This document shows positions 17,033-25,590 of a DNA stretch of 64,000 bases, in pieces; the first letter of the stretch is position 1; every line of letters starts with the position of its first letter. The stretch is from Laedolimicola sp934402125 (GTDB taxonomy: Bacteria > Bacillota > Clostridia > Lachnospirales > Lachnospiraceae): assembly GCF_052065835.1 (NCBI RefSeq), contig NZ_JBQHTG010000004.1:248001-312000 (forward strand). Reading direction: 5' to 3'. Below the pieces are notes generated by a model. The model saw only the letters and a list, made by a program, of their open reading frames with translations, made no database searches and had not been told where the DNA came from. The position numbers and the translations under genes were made by a program.

Positions 17033-18624
17033 TCCACATACTCCTCCAAATCCAGATAGGAAAGCGGATTTTTAAACTGTTCGTCCAGAAAAGCCATCCG
17101 TTCGCAGGCAAGCTGCTTCAGGCTCTCATAGTCGGAATTGTGCCCGCCGTTCTCCCAGGTATCCCGATCCCGTTCAAAGGCTCCGGAATCCATTACCCTG
17201 TGGGCGTAGGTATCAATGTGCTCACAGAGCCAGGCGTCCGAATATACGTCCTCCCGAAGCTCCTTCCAGCGGGCGGCCACCTTTTCCCTGGCTCCGTCCA
17301 CATCAAGCTTCACCAGGCGGTCGCCTATCTTCCAGGCAATCCGCATGGTCAGGATTTCCTCTGAAAACCGGGTCCGGTTTCCCGCGTCAAAATCATGGAC
17401 ATTTCCCCAGGTATAATCCATGTCCCAGGGCAGAAACCGAATCCGGTACTGGTCGTCCACCCAGACCGCCGGATAGAAAATATTCCGCTGGATATTGTCC
17501 ATGCCAATGACAGCCTGCAGATACAGCCAGACATCCAGAGCGTTGTCCACATCAATCAAATCGCCGATATGGGCCGCAAAGGTCTCGTCGTCCGCACCCA
17601 GATATGCAAGGTATGTGTCGAGGACTTCTCTGTGGGCTTCATCGTCCGCGGAATGGTTTCCCTTTAATTCATAGACGTCCGGATCCTTCTGTTTATACAG
17701 ATATTCCTCCGGACCCTTTCCGTTTTCCCTGGTCAGGCCCAGCTGCTTATAATCTACCGGCTCCATCAGACCGTAAATTCCGCGGTATTCCCCATTTTGA
17801 AAAACCTCAATGTATTCCATATGATAGCCATAAAAACCATTGGATTCAATACCCAAAGCCCCGGATTCGTTCCATATATCCTGAGAAAGTTTATCACGTA
17901 CCTTGGAATCCTCGCTGTACATAGCGTAGAGAAGCCACTCGTCGTCGGTACGCATTCCCAGGAAGGACTGCTTGTTTTTCCGCAAAGCTCCGCTTCCGAT
18001 CTGATTCTGTTTATACAAAGTCATTTTATAGGATTTCTTCGGATTCAGACGGCTGGAACCTCCCCGGATATGGGCGCTCATGACGCTTTCCGTCACCCAG
18101 CTTTCCTTCGTATCCGCTGCGTAGAACCGCATACGTCCGTAGATTTCCTCATAGCGGATCTCCGCTCCGCTGTCTGTGGACAGGCTTATCATGGGCAGAC
18201 CGGAAAATACCACCTGCGCGATCTCATAGCTTCCGCCCTTTATAGCCAACAGCCGGTAAGCCTTTCCCGTCCGTATGGCCTCCTGCTTGTCATCTGCCAG
18301 GGGATCCTCCAGCAGATAGACCTCCGTGCTGTCCGCGCCTTGAAAGGTCCCTGTCTCCCATTCCGGGTTTTCCATATCCACGGGAAGGTACCAGGTCCGG
18401 CTCTCCACATCGCAGGGAAGCTCCTCGCCGGCAAAATAAAGCGCCGTCAGCAGCTTTTCCCCTTCCCCCGCAGGCTTCAGGCTCTTCATCAGCTTCTCCG
18501 ACTTTTTGACCGTCAGAACCTGATGCTCCATGCCGGGAGCCTTCACCGGGAACTTCACCAGCCAGATTCCGGTAATCAGAAGCAGCACAAGGCAGACAGC
18601 CAGTGCTATCCTTTTTTTCCTCAT
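17029..18624 (-). CDS. CotH-family protein kinase-like protein, membrane anchored (copy 2)
   Basis: 531 residues. N-terminal helix (about 5-22), then an extracytoplasmic CotH domain with AHIRGGSSRLNPKKSY and LPWDMDYTWGN. Organisation follows the neighbouring CotH gene throughout: a region with LPCDVESRTWYLPVD before the kinase core, YELKG in the middle and a C-terminal helical tail. AGGAG precedes the ATG. Target unknown; the neighbours suggest envelope glycan or polyphosphate chemistry. Confidence 0.85.
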   Translation of the reverse strand: MRKKRIALAVCLVLLLITGIWLVKFPVKAPGMEHQVLTVKKSEKLMKSLKPAGEGEKLLTALYFAGEELPCDVESRTWYLPVDMENPEWETGTFQGADSTEVYLLEDPLADDKQEAIRTGKAYRLLAIKGGSYEIAQVVFSGLPMISLSTDSGAEIRYEEIYGRMRFYAADTKESWVTESVMSAHIRGGSSRLNPKKSYKMTLYKQNQIGSGALRKNKQSFLGMRTDDEWLLYAMYSEDSKVRDKLSQDIWNESGALGIESNGFYGYHMEYIEVFQNGEYRGIYGLMEPVDYKQLGLTRENGKGPEEYLYKQKDPDVYELKGNHSADDEAHREVLDTYLAYLGADDETFAAHIGDLIDVDNALDVWLYLQAVIGMDNIQRNIFYPAVWVDDQYRIRFLPWDMDYTWGNVHDFDAGNRTRFSEEILTMRIAWKIGDRLVKLDVDGAREKVAARWKELREDVYSDAWLCEHIDTYAHRVMDSGAFERDRDTWENGGHNSDYESLKQLACERMAFLDEQFKNPLSYLDLEEYVE

Positions 18625-18670
18625 CTCTGCTCCTTTCCGAAATCATATTTTCTATTTCTTCTATAGGGAA

Positions 18671-19099
18671 TCAATGCTTCTCAATAAAAATCTTGCGGGT
18701 GATAAAGTTGTATACCATTACCACTGCGGTGGCGAAAATCTTCACAACCATGTACGCGTAACGGGAATAAGCCGCCAGCAGGCTGCTCCGGTTCATCAGG
18801 CCCTCCAGCCATCCGGTACCCGCCCACATCATAAGCTGGTTAATGCCCAGACCTATCAGGCTTAAGATAACAAATATGGCAAACTGGGCGGTCTTGTTGG
18901 CCTCCTTGTCCGCGTCAAAGACTACCGTAATGCTTAAGATATAGTTTACTACCGTAGAAATGGTATAGGAGCAGGCGCTGGAAATGATAGAGGGAATTCC
19001 CACAGCCTCCGTCAGCGCTACCATAATAAAATAGTCGATAAAGAAACACAGGAAGCCTACGGCTCCGAATTTGACAATCTGTCCAAATAATTTTTTCAT
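18671..19099 (-). CDS. GtrA-family membrane protein
   Basis: 142 residues with four membrane helices and the GtrA pattern: KFGAVGFLCFFIDYFI at the start and VYNFITRKIFI at the end. GtrA proteins are thought to flip polyprenyl-phosphate-linked sugars made by a GtrB-type GT2. A GtrB-like enzyme is encoded at 23968-24918, about 5 kb away on the other strand, so the two could work together. Confidence 0.9.
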   Translation of the reverse strand: MKKLFGQIVKFGAVGFLCFFIDYFIMVALTEAVGIPSIISSACSYTISTVVNYILSITVVFDADKEANKTAQFAIFVILSLIGLGINQLMMWAGTGWLEGLMNRSSLLAAYSRYAYMVVKIFATAVVMVYNFITRKIFIEKH

Positions 19100-19105
19100 A
19101 CGTTA

Positions 19106-20563
19106 CTACTCTCCGTTTTCTCTCCATTCTTCCAGGGCCTGAGGGCTCCAGTAATCGGTATAGAAGCCGTAAATGCCCTTTTTCATATATTTCCGGATCT
19201 CCCCGGGCTCGTCCACCACATGTACAAACAGATCCAGCTTAAAATCTGCCGCCAGGCCGACGAAATATCCGGTCTTTTTCCATTTGACCGGAACGGTAAA
19301 GGCTCCGAAATTCATCTCTTTGGAGTATTTGGCCGCCGCTTCCTCGGCCTCTTTGGTCTTCGGAAGCTGATAAAAGGTAAACAGCCAGTGCTTCATGGGA
19401 TAAATCGCATTGATTTTATCATAATCCTCTTCATTATACAACTGTACAATCAGACGATCCAGCAGTTTTTCCAGCCCCATTTCCCGGGCAAGTTCCACCA
19501 GCTTTCCCATAATCTCCGGCAAATCCGTGTTTTCGTCCTGCTTCACGTCCGTAATGAAATACAGCTCCGGATGCTCTGCCCAGATTTCCAGAAGTCCCCG
19601 GGCCGTCAGGGTCGTCAGGGTTCCAAAATACTTTTCCCGTTCAAAGGTCGCCAGATCCGGGATCCTGCCGTCATAAGATACGTCAAAGGTATCCTTTTTC
19701 CAGTTGTGGCGGCAGACCACCTCTCCGTCCGAGGTTTTAGCCAGATCCACCTCGATCACCCGGAAACCTTCGGAAATGGATTCCTCCAGGGCGTCCCGGG
19801 TATTCGTATAGCGGTACTCGCCCGCATTTCCCAGGGCGTGGGCAATCAGGCAGCTTTCCTCATACCACTGAATTTCATGGTTGGCCAGGCTGTCATGGTC
19901 TCCCCTGCGGCATACATTGAGCCAGAATTCCCCCAGAAGCTCCTTCTGTCCCTCCAGGGTGTAGGGTCCGGTCCAGTAGACGCTGACCAGAGTGATTCCG
20001 CCCCGAAAGGCCCGGATTTCACCGCTCTCTGTCACATAGGCCACGTCCGGGCGGCTGCTCTCATAGGTAATATGCTCTGTCTCTGCACTGGCCGGAACCG
20101 GCTTTGCCGTAAAGGATATCCGGTCTCCCCGGTGCACCAGATAATAATACTCATTAGCCGGAAGCTCCTCCGGCAGCGATACCTGCATACCCACCGCCTT
20201 CTGCACCACGGTCACGGGAACCTCTATATACACCTTCGGATTTCCCGCCGCTGCTATGCGTAAGGTCACGGTTCCCGGCGTATGGCCAATCAGAACACCC
20301 TCCGCCGTCACCTCTGCCACTACCGGATCCGAGGATTCATACAAAAGCGTCCCGTCTGCCCGTCCGTTCCGGACTTCCGCCTTCGCCGCCACCGGCACCC
20401 GCGCCTCCCGGGTATAACGGGTCAGGGTGTAACCGCCCTCCGGCAGGTTCAGGACCCGGATTCCGGTGATGGCGTCTATATAGATGTACCGATAAAGCAG
20501 AACGCCTCCTGCTGCCAGAAAAAGGAGCAGGAGGGCTGCTGTTGTGATTATTTTTTTCTTCAT
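19106..20563 (-). CDS. Ig-like domain plus glycerophosphodiester phosphodiesterase-like protein (copy 2)
   Basis: 485 residues. A membrane helix at about 5-25 anchors it outside. Residues about 35-220 hold two bacterial Ig-like (BIG2) segments (YESSDPVVAEVTAEG, YESSRPDVAYVTESG). The GDPD barrel follows: LIAHALGNAG, VIEVDLAKTSDGEVVCRHNW and DVKQDENTDLP. The usual HRG is HAL-G here and the Glu of the ENT motif is Thr, whereas the second His and the EVDL Glu/Asp are kept. A role in cutting glycerophosphate polymers is possible. It is a tandem copy of the next gene. Confidence 0.8.
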   Translation of the reverse strand: MKKKIITTAALLLLFLAAGGVLLYRYIYIDAITGIRVLNLPEGGYTLTRYTREARVPVAAKAEVRNGRADGTLLYESSDPVVAEVTAEGVLIGHTPGTVTLRIAAAGNPKVYIEVPVTVVQKAVGMQVSLPEELPANEYYYLVHRGDRISFTAKPVPASAETEHITYESSRPDVAYVTESGEIRAFRGGITLVSVYWTGPYTLEGQKELLGEFWLNVCRRGDHDSLANHEIQWYEESCLIAHALGNAGEYRYTNTRDALEESISEGFRVIEVDLAKTSDGEVVCRHNWKKDTFDVSYDGRIPDLATFEREKYFGTLTTLTARGLLEIWAEHPELYFITDVKQDENTDLPEIMGKLVELAREMGLEKLLDRLIVQLYNEEDYDKINAIYPMKHWLFTFYQLPKTKEAEEAAAKYSKEMNFGAFTVPVKWKKTGYFVGLAADFKLDLFVHVVDEPGEIRKYMKKGIYGFYTDYWSPQALEEWRENGE

Positions 20564-20585
20564 GTAGTCATTTCCGTCTGTATTT

Positions 20586-22031
20586 CTAATTCTCTCTGGC
20601 TTCCCGCAGTCCCGCCGGACTCATAAAGTCTGTATAAAAGCCGTAAATGCCCCGCTTCATGGAGCGTTCCGCTTCCTCCTCCGTATCAATCACATGGATA
20701 AACAGATTCAGATCATACTCATTTGCCAGATTTACAAAATAATCGTCTCCCATACACCAGACTGGGGAGGTAAAGGCCCCAAAATCCTTCTCCTGGGAAA
20801 AGGCGGCGGCTTCTATCTCTGCCCCCGGCGTATCCGGAAGCTGATAGGTGGTAAACAGCCAGTGGCGGAAGGGATAGATCTCCCGGATCCGATCATAATC
20901 CTCTATTCCATAGAGCTGTATAATCAGGTGATCCAGCAGGCTCTCCTGCCCCTGTTCCTTCGCCAGCGCCACCAGCCCATCCATAACCTCTGAAAGATTC
21001 GTGTTCTCGTCCTGCTTCACATCTGTTACAAAATAAAGTTCCGGATGCTCTGCCCAGATATTCAGAAGCTCCCTGCCCGTCAGCGTCGTCAGGGTTCCAA
21101 AATACTTTTCCTTTTCAAAGGTCGCCAGATCCGGGATCCTTCCATCATAGGATACCCCGAAATCATCGGAATACCAGGTGTGGCGGCAGACTACTTCCTT
21201 ATCGGACGTCATGTTCAGATCTACTTCCAGTATTTTATAGCCCTCGGCAATGGACTCTTCCAGGGCGTCTTTCGTATTGGTGTAGGTTTCATTTCCGGCA
21301 TTTCCCAGGGCGTGGGCAATCAGACAGCTTTCCTCGTACCACTGGATTTCATGCTCCTCCAGCTTATCGTGATCCTGTTTCCGGCATACATTGACCCAGA
21401 AGGATCCCAGATCCTCCTGTTTTCCGGCTTCTGTATAGGGTCCCACCCAAGATACGCTGATTTTCGCAATACCGCCCTGGTGCGCTTCCAGCACGCCGTC
21501 TTCGGAAACGGTTACAATCTCCGGATTGCTGCTTTCATAGGTGAGATTTTCCACCAGTCCGTCCACCGGATCCGGCAGAGCCTGCAGAACAGGCCGATCC
21601 CCCGTATGCGCCAGATAATAAAATTCGTTGGACGGCAGCTCCTCCGGCATGGATACCTGCATACTCAGGGCTTTTTGAATCACCGTCACCGGGATTACCT
21701 TCTTCACAAAGGGATTGCCCTTCGACTTCACGGTCACAGTGGTGACGCCTGCCTTTTTGGCAATCAGAGTCCCCTCCGCCGTTACCTCTGCCACTTCCGG
21801 ATCCCCGGTCTGATACGTCAGCTTCTCCGAAGCCAGGGAACCGGTCCGCCGGACCTTCGCTTCGATGGTCTCCTCCACGTCTTCCGTATAACGTATCAGC
21901 GTGTATCCCGCCTCCACCATCGGAAGCTGCACACGGATCTCCTTGATCGGAAATACGAACAATCCATAATATACCAGTCCCGCCAGGGCAAGTCCCGCTA
22001 CTGCCACAAGTACATACTTTATCCTTTTCAT
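20586..22031 (-). CDS. Ig-like domain plus glycerophosphodiester phosphodiesterase-like protein (copy 1)
   Basis: 481 residues with the same plan as its neighbour: one N-terminal helix, BIG2-type repeats (YQTGDPEVAEVTAEG, YESSNPEIVTVSEDG) and a GDPD barrel with LIAHALGNAG, ILEVDLNMTSDKEVVCRHTW and DVKQDENTNLS. Long identical stretches between the two (for example HEIQWYEESCLIAHALGNAG) show a recent duplication. It follows the LtaS-like gene by 9 bases, so the polymerase and two possible hydrolases or remodelling enzymes are co-expressed. Confidence 0.8.
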   Translation of the reverse strand: MKRIKYVLVAVAGLALAGLVYYGLFVFPIKEIRVQLPMVEAGYTLIRYTEDVEETIEAKVRRTGSLASEKLTYQTGDPEVAEVTAEGTLIAKKAGVTTVTVKSKGNPFVKKVIPVTVIQKALSMQVSMPEELPSNEFYYLAHTGDRPVLQALPDPVDGLVENLTYESSNPEIVTVSEDGVLEAHQGGIAKISVSWVGPYTEAGKQEDLGSFWVNVCRKQDHDKLEEHEIQWYEESCLIAHALGNAGNETYTNTKDALEESIAEGYKILEVDLNMTSDKEVVCRHTWYSDDFGVSYDGRIPDLATFEKEKYFGTLTTLTGRELLNIWAEHPELYFVTDVKQDENTNLSEVMDGLVALAKEQGQESLLDHLIIQLYGIEDYDRIREIYPFRHWLFTTYQLPDTPGAEIEAAAFSQEKDFGAFTSPVWCMGDDYFVNLANEYDLNLFIHVIDTEEEAERSMKRGIYGFYTDFMSPAGLREAREN

Positions 22032-22040
22032 ACCCTCTCC

Positions 22041-23831
22041 CTATGGTGTGATAGTAAATAAACTATCCACGCGGTTTTTTCGATCCGCCACGTAATTATA
22101 TTCCATTCGCTGATATGCCCTCATCAAATCCGGCTTCTCTGCATTTTTTCCCCAGGCCGTATAGGTGCCGTCCGTAAGGTAATATCCATTTTTCCCCAGA
22201 ACCGGTATAGATTCCCAGTTCTCCAGCAGCATTCTGTCATAGGCAGTCAGCTTAAGATTCGCCAGATCCAGAATCTTCGCCCCCAGATAATTGGCACTTA
22301 TTTTATCTACCGGCTGTGCCTCTGTCTCATAATTGGTCCAGATAATCAGCGGCGTCACATACTGCTTATCCGCTTCCTCTGCCGTAAGCTCCTTCATGGA
22401 TTTTCCATAAAGCGTCTCATAAAATTCCGTCTCGACGGCCGCCTGGTGATCGCCGAACATGACAATCATCGTCGGCTCCTCCACCTGTTCAAAGTATTCC
22501 ACCAGATACTGGAACGCCTCGTCCGACTTTTTCATCAGGGAGAGGTACCGGTCAGCCTGTTCGTATCCGGCCAGATCCCCCTCTGCTTTTATCTCCTCCC
22601 GGAAATCCGGGGACTCTTCCTCGTAGCCGCCATGATTCTGCATGGTTACATTAAACACAAACAGCTTCTCTCCCGGATCCTTTTCCTCGTAACGCTCTAT
22701 CAGCCTCTGATAATCCCCCAGATCGCTCACATAATTGCGCAGAAGCTCGGAATCCCGGAATCCGCCGCTGGATATGAATTCGTCAAAGCCCATATACTGG
22801 TACACATTCTTCCGGTTCCAGTTGCCGGAGATATTGGGATGCATGGCCACCGTCGTATAGCCCTGGGCCTTCAGCGTACTGGCCATACCATATTCCTCCG
22901 GTTTACAGTAGGCCTGATAGGCGCTGATGACATAAGGCAGAAAAGCCATGCTGTTTCCGGTCAGCACCTCGTACTCCGTATTGCTGGTTCCTCCGCCGAA
23001 TACCTGCACATACAAATCGCCCTTGATGGTATTTTCTTCCAGGCTCTTTATAAATGGGAAATATTCCTGATTAGTCTGGAAATCCCGGATTACCCGCATA
23101 TCGGACAGACTCTCATTCATGATAACAATCAGGTTCACCGGACTGGTATCGGAAGCCGGCCTGCTTTCATACTCCACTGCTTCCGCATCCTTTTTTGTCT
23201 CTTCCACCGAATATCCCTCCGGCTTTTCAAAGACCATGGACTTGGCCAGAATGGCTGTGGAGGTGGCGTAGCCAAAATCCTGATAGCTTCCCTCCAGGCT
23301 CCACCAGAAAATATCGTCGTCAATCCCGGCCAGCGTATATTTGATATCATACTTATAAAAAGCCAGCAGCCAGGCTGCCAGGCAGAGGGCGTAGCCGCCT
23401 GCGGCAATTCCCCGTTTTCCTATCGTCAGCTTTCCAATCCTCGTGTTCCACAGAACCACCAGGACCAGAAGCAGCAATACCGCTCCACAGGCCACGGATT
23501 TGGAAAAAGTGATATGGTAATTGGATACCACCGCTGCCGCCGTTCGCCAGGCCGTCAGATCCTGGGGCAGAAGAAGCGGCGCTCCCTTGAACTGCAGGAC
23601 ATAATAATCGACCGTCGCCAGAATATACAGCGCTATCGTTGTTCCGGCTGCCGCAGCCCGGAACCGGTTGAGCACCAGAAACACCAGACCATACAGCAGA
23701 TAGTAAAATACCAGGTTGATCAGCGCCCGCGCGGGGCTGATTGACAGCAGGTTCCCTGTTGTCGTTTCAAAGATAAGATAACCGAATACCGGTGTCAACG
23801 CCGCTACCGGCCACTTTAATTTTTCTTTCAT
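22041..23831 (-). CDS. LTA-synthase-family sulfatase-fold membrane enzyme
   Basis: 596 residues. Five helices in the first 190 residues, then an extracellular alkaline-phosphatase/sulfatase-fold domain. The nucleophile region FGGGTSNTEYEVLTG carries the catalytic Thr of LtaS enzymes; NLIVIMNESLSD and MFGDHQAAVE supply metal ligands. LtaS transfers glycerophosphate from phosphatidylglycerol to a growing chain; other members add phosphoglycerol or phosphoethanolamine to glycans. The start MKEKLKWP at 23831 follows GAGGAAG; the frame extends to 23939 without a site. First gene of the 17-kb train ending at hflX. Confidence 0.88.
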   Translation of the reverse strand: MKEKLKWPVAALTPVFGYLIFETTTGNLLSISPARALINLVFYYLLYGLVFLVLNRFRAAAAGTTIALYILATVDYYVLQFKGAPLLLPQDLTAWRTAAAVVSNYHITFSKSVACGAVLLLLVLVVLWNTRIGKLTIGKRGIAAGGYALCLAAWLLAFYKYDIKYTLAGIDDDIFWWSLEGSYQDFGYATSTAILAKSMVFEKPEGYSVEETKKDAEAVEYESRPASDTSPVNLIVIMNESLSDMRVIRDFQTNQEYFPFIKSLEENTIKGDLYVQVFGGGTSNTEYEVLTGNSMAFLPYVISAYQAYCKPEEYGMASTLKAQGYTTVAMHPNISGNWNRKNVYQYMGFDEFISSGGFRDSELLRNYVSDLGDYQRLIERYEEKDPGEKLFVFNVTMQNHGGYEEESPDFREEIKAEGDLAGYEQADRYLSLMKKSDEAFQYLVEYFEQVEEPTMIVMFGDHQAAVETEFYETLYGKSMKELTAEEADKQYVTPLIIWTNYETEAQPVDKISANYLGAKILDLANLKLTAYDRMLLENWESIPVLGKNGYYLTDGTYTAWGKNAEKPDLMRAYQRMEYNYVADRKNRVDSLFTITP

Positions 23832-23872
23832 TTCAACTTCCTCTGTACACTTTCCCGATTGCTTTTTTTCTG

Positions 23873-23931
23873 ATTCAGTATACAGTCTTCTCCCCGGATT
23901 GACAAGACTTCCCGCAGACGGTATACTGAAT
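23873..23931. promoter_or_regulatory. Symmetric divergent promoter pair sharing one -35 box
   Basis: Plus strand: TTGACA (23899-23904), 17 bases, TATACT (23922-23927), driving the GT2 gene. Minus strand: TTGTCA (23905-23900), 17 bases, TATACT (23882-23877), driving the LtaS-like train. Both -35 hexamers lie within TTGACAA, and the -10 regions form a perfect 11-base inverted repeat, ATTCAGTATAC (23873-23883) and GTATACTGAAT (23921-23931), centred on base 23902. RNA polymerase can occupy only one direction at a time. Confidence 0.85.
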
Positions 23932-23967
23932 TTTAACAAATCTTAAGAAAACAGGAGCTATTTTTAC

Positions 23968-24918
23968 ATGGAAAAGCTATCCTTTGTGATTCCCTGCTAT
24001 GGCTCGGAAACCACAATTGAAATTGTTGTAAACGAAATCATAGAAACCATGAAACAGCGGCCGGAATATGATTACGAAATCATTCTGGTCAATGACTGTT
24101 CCCCGGATCAGGTATGGACCCGTATCCGCGCGTTGGCCCTTTCCAACCCCCGTATCACCGGAATCGATCTGGCCAAAAATTTCGGCCAGCATGCCGCTCT
24201 GATGGCCGGTTACCGTCAGTGTACCGGCGATCTTGTCATCTCACTGGACGACGACGGCCAGACGCCTGCCTGCGAGCTCTTTACCCTGGTGGATAAGATG
24301 AAAGAGGGCTGGGACGTGGTATACGCTTCCTATGCCCATAAAATGCACAGCGGCTTCCGCAACTTCGGTACCTGGATGAATGAGCGCATGACCGAAAGTC
24401 TCATCGGAAAACCAAAAGGTCTCCGCGTCACCAGCTACTTTATCATGCGGCGCTTCATTGCCGATGAGATTCTCCGTTACGAAAACGCCTACCCCTATAT
24501 CGAGGGCCTGATCTTCCGGGCTACCCGGAACATCGCCAATGTGCCCATCACACACCATGAACGCATGGTAGGCGAATCCGGTTATAACTTCAGCAAGCTT
24601 CTGGCCCTGTGGTTCAACGGCTTTACCGCCTTTTCCGTAAAACCCCTGCGGGTCGCCACCTTCTGCGGAACCGCCTGTGCCTGTATCGGTTTTCTGTACG
24701 GTATCTATGTGGTGATCCGAAAGCTGGTGGACACCTCCATTGAAATGGGCTGGAGCTCTATCATTGCTTCCATTTTTTTCCTGGGCGGCCTGATTCTGAT
24801 TATGCTTGGTATGATCGGCGAATACATCGGCCGTATCTATATCAGTATCAACAACGCGCCCCAGTACACCGTCCGTCAGATTGTAACTTCCGACCGCTGT
24901 GCCGGACCGGAGGCCTAA
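23968..24918 (+). CDS. GtrB/ArnC-type polyprenyl-phosphate glycosyltransferase
   Basis: 316 residues. An N-terminal GT2 domain with LSFVIPCYGSE, LVNDCSPD, KNFGQHAALMAGY and the metal motif SLDDDGQTP is followed by two membrane helices at about 228-250 and 260-288 and a short tail. This is the layout of DPM/GtrB/ArnC enzymes, which load a sugar onto undecaprenyl phosphate at the inner face of the membrane. It is the only plus-strand gene between 1 and 52583. Its 3' end overlaps the SMR gene on the other strand by 4 bases. The sugar is unknown; an amino sugar is suggested by neighbours. Confidence 0.9.
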   Translation: MEKLSFVIPCYGSETTIEIVVNEIIETMKQRPEYDYEIILVNDCSPDQVWTRIRALALSNPRITGIDLAKNFGQHAALMAGYRQCTGDLVISLDDDGQTPACELFTLVDKMKEGWDVVYASYAHKMHSGFRNFGTWMNERMTESLIGKPKGLRVTSYFIMRRFIADEILRYENAYPYIEGLIFRATRNIANVPITHHERMVGESGYNFSKLLALWFNGFTAFSVKPLRVATFCGTACACIGFLYGIYVVIRKLVDTSIEMGWSSIIASIFFLGGLILIMLGMIGEYIGRIYISINNAPQYTVRQIVTSDRCAGPEA

Positions 24919-25253
24919 CTGTAAAATACAAAGATTCCCAGAAGAATCAGCGCATTTCCAAGAAGTTTCTTTTTGGTAATCTTTTCGCCAAAGACCAGGC
25001 GGCTTAATACCATTACAAGGACGAAGCCCAGGGATTCTATCACCGCTCCGTTCTTGTATTCCAGGCCTGCGTAGCCGCCCACGGTCAGAAGCGTGGAGAA
25101 GACCATCATTCCATAGCCTACAATCACGTAGGGATTCAAGTATTCCCGCAGTACAGATTCATAGGATTTTGCCGCACTCTTTTTCAGTAAAATCTGGGAA
25201 AGGGACGCCACTACCACCGACGCCACCAGAAGAAGCATATATTTATTCACCAT
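24915..25253 (-). CDS. SMR/EamA-type four-helix membrane protein (ArnF-like half flippase)
   Basis: 112 residues, four helices (about 4-22, 40-61, 70-88, 94-110), with a GFVLVMVLSRLVFGEKIT motif typical of DMT/SMR proteins. Size and gene pairing match ArnE/ArnF, the heteromeric flippase for undecaprenyl-phosphate aminoarabinose. It ends a 17-kb gene train and overlaps the other SMR gene by 11 bases. The alternative is a plain small multidrug exporter subunit. Confidence 0.75.
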   Translation of the reverse strand: MVNKYMLLLVASVVVASLSQILLKKSAAKSYESVLREYLNPYVIVGYGMMVFSTLLTVGGYAGLEYKNGAVIESLGFVLVMVLSRLVFGEKITKKKLLGNALILLGIFVFYS

Positions 25254-25590
25254 CGCTGTTCACAATCATTGTTCCTGCGAAAACAATGAGTACTCCTATG
25301 ATATTTTTTACCGTCAGTGCTTCGTGGAAGAAAATCACAGTCCACACCAGCGACCACAGAATCGCCATGGAACGGTTGGCGTATGCCACAGACAGATCGC
25401 AGCGCTTGATGATCTGCTGCCAGGCAATGGCATAGATTCCCAGAATCAGGATTTCCACACCGTAATAGACAAGAAAGGGCAGGCTCAGGGGCTGCTGGCC
25501 GGAGGCCAGCTTTGCCGCCACGCTGGACAGGGTATAAAGCATTACCACCAGCTGCAGGGCCAGAATCAGTTTCGGCGAAATCTTTTTCAT
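25243..25590 (-). CDS. SMR/EamA-type four-helix membrane protein (ArnE-like half flippase)
   Basis: 115 residues, four helices, with AYANRSMAILWSLVWTVIFFHEALT near the middle, the charged-loop pattern of DMT/SMR proteins. It is different enough from the next gene to form a heterodimer. Its start overlaps the ATP-grasp stop by 4 bases. Together with the convergent ArnC-type glycosyltransferase it makes a likely charge-and-flip unit for a polyprenyl-phosphate sugar. Confidence 0.75.
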   Translation of the reverse strand: MKKISPKLILALQLVVMLYTLSSVAAKLASGQQPLSLPFLVYYGVEILILGIYAIAWQQIIKRCDLSVAYANRSMAILWSLVWTVIFFHEALTVKNIIGVLIVFAGTMIVNSDGE

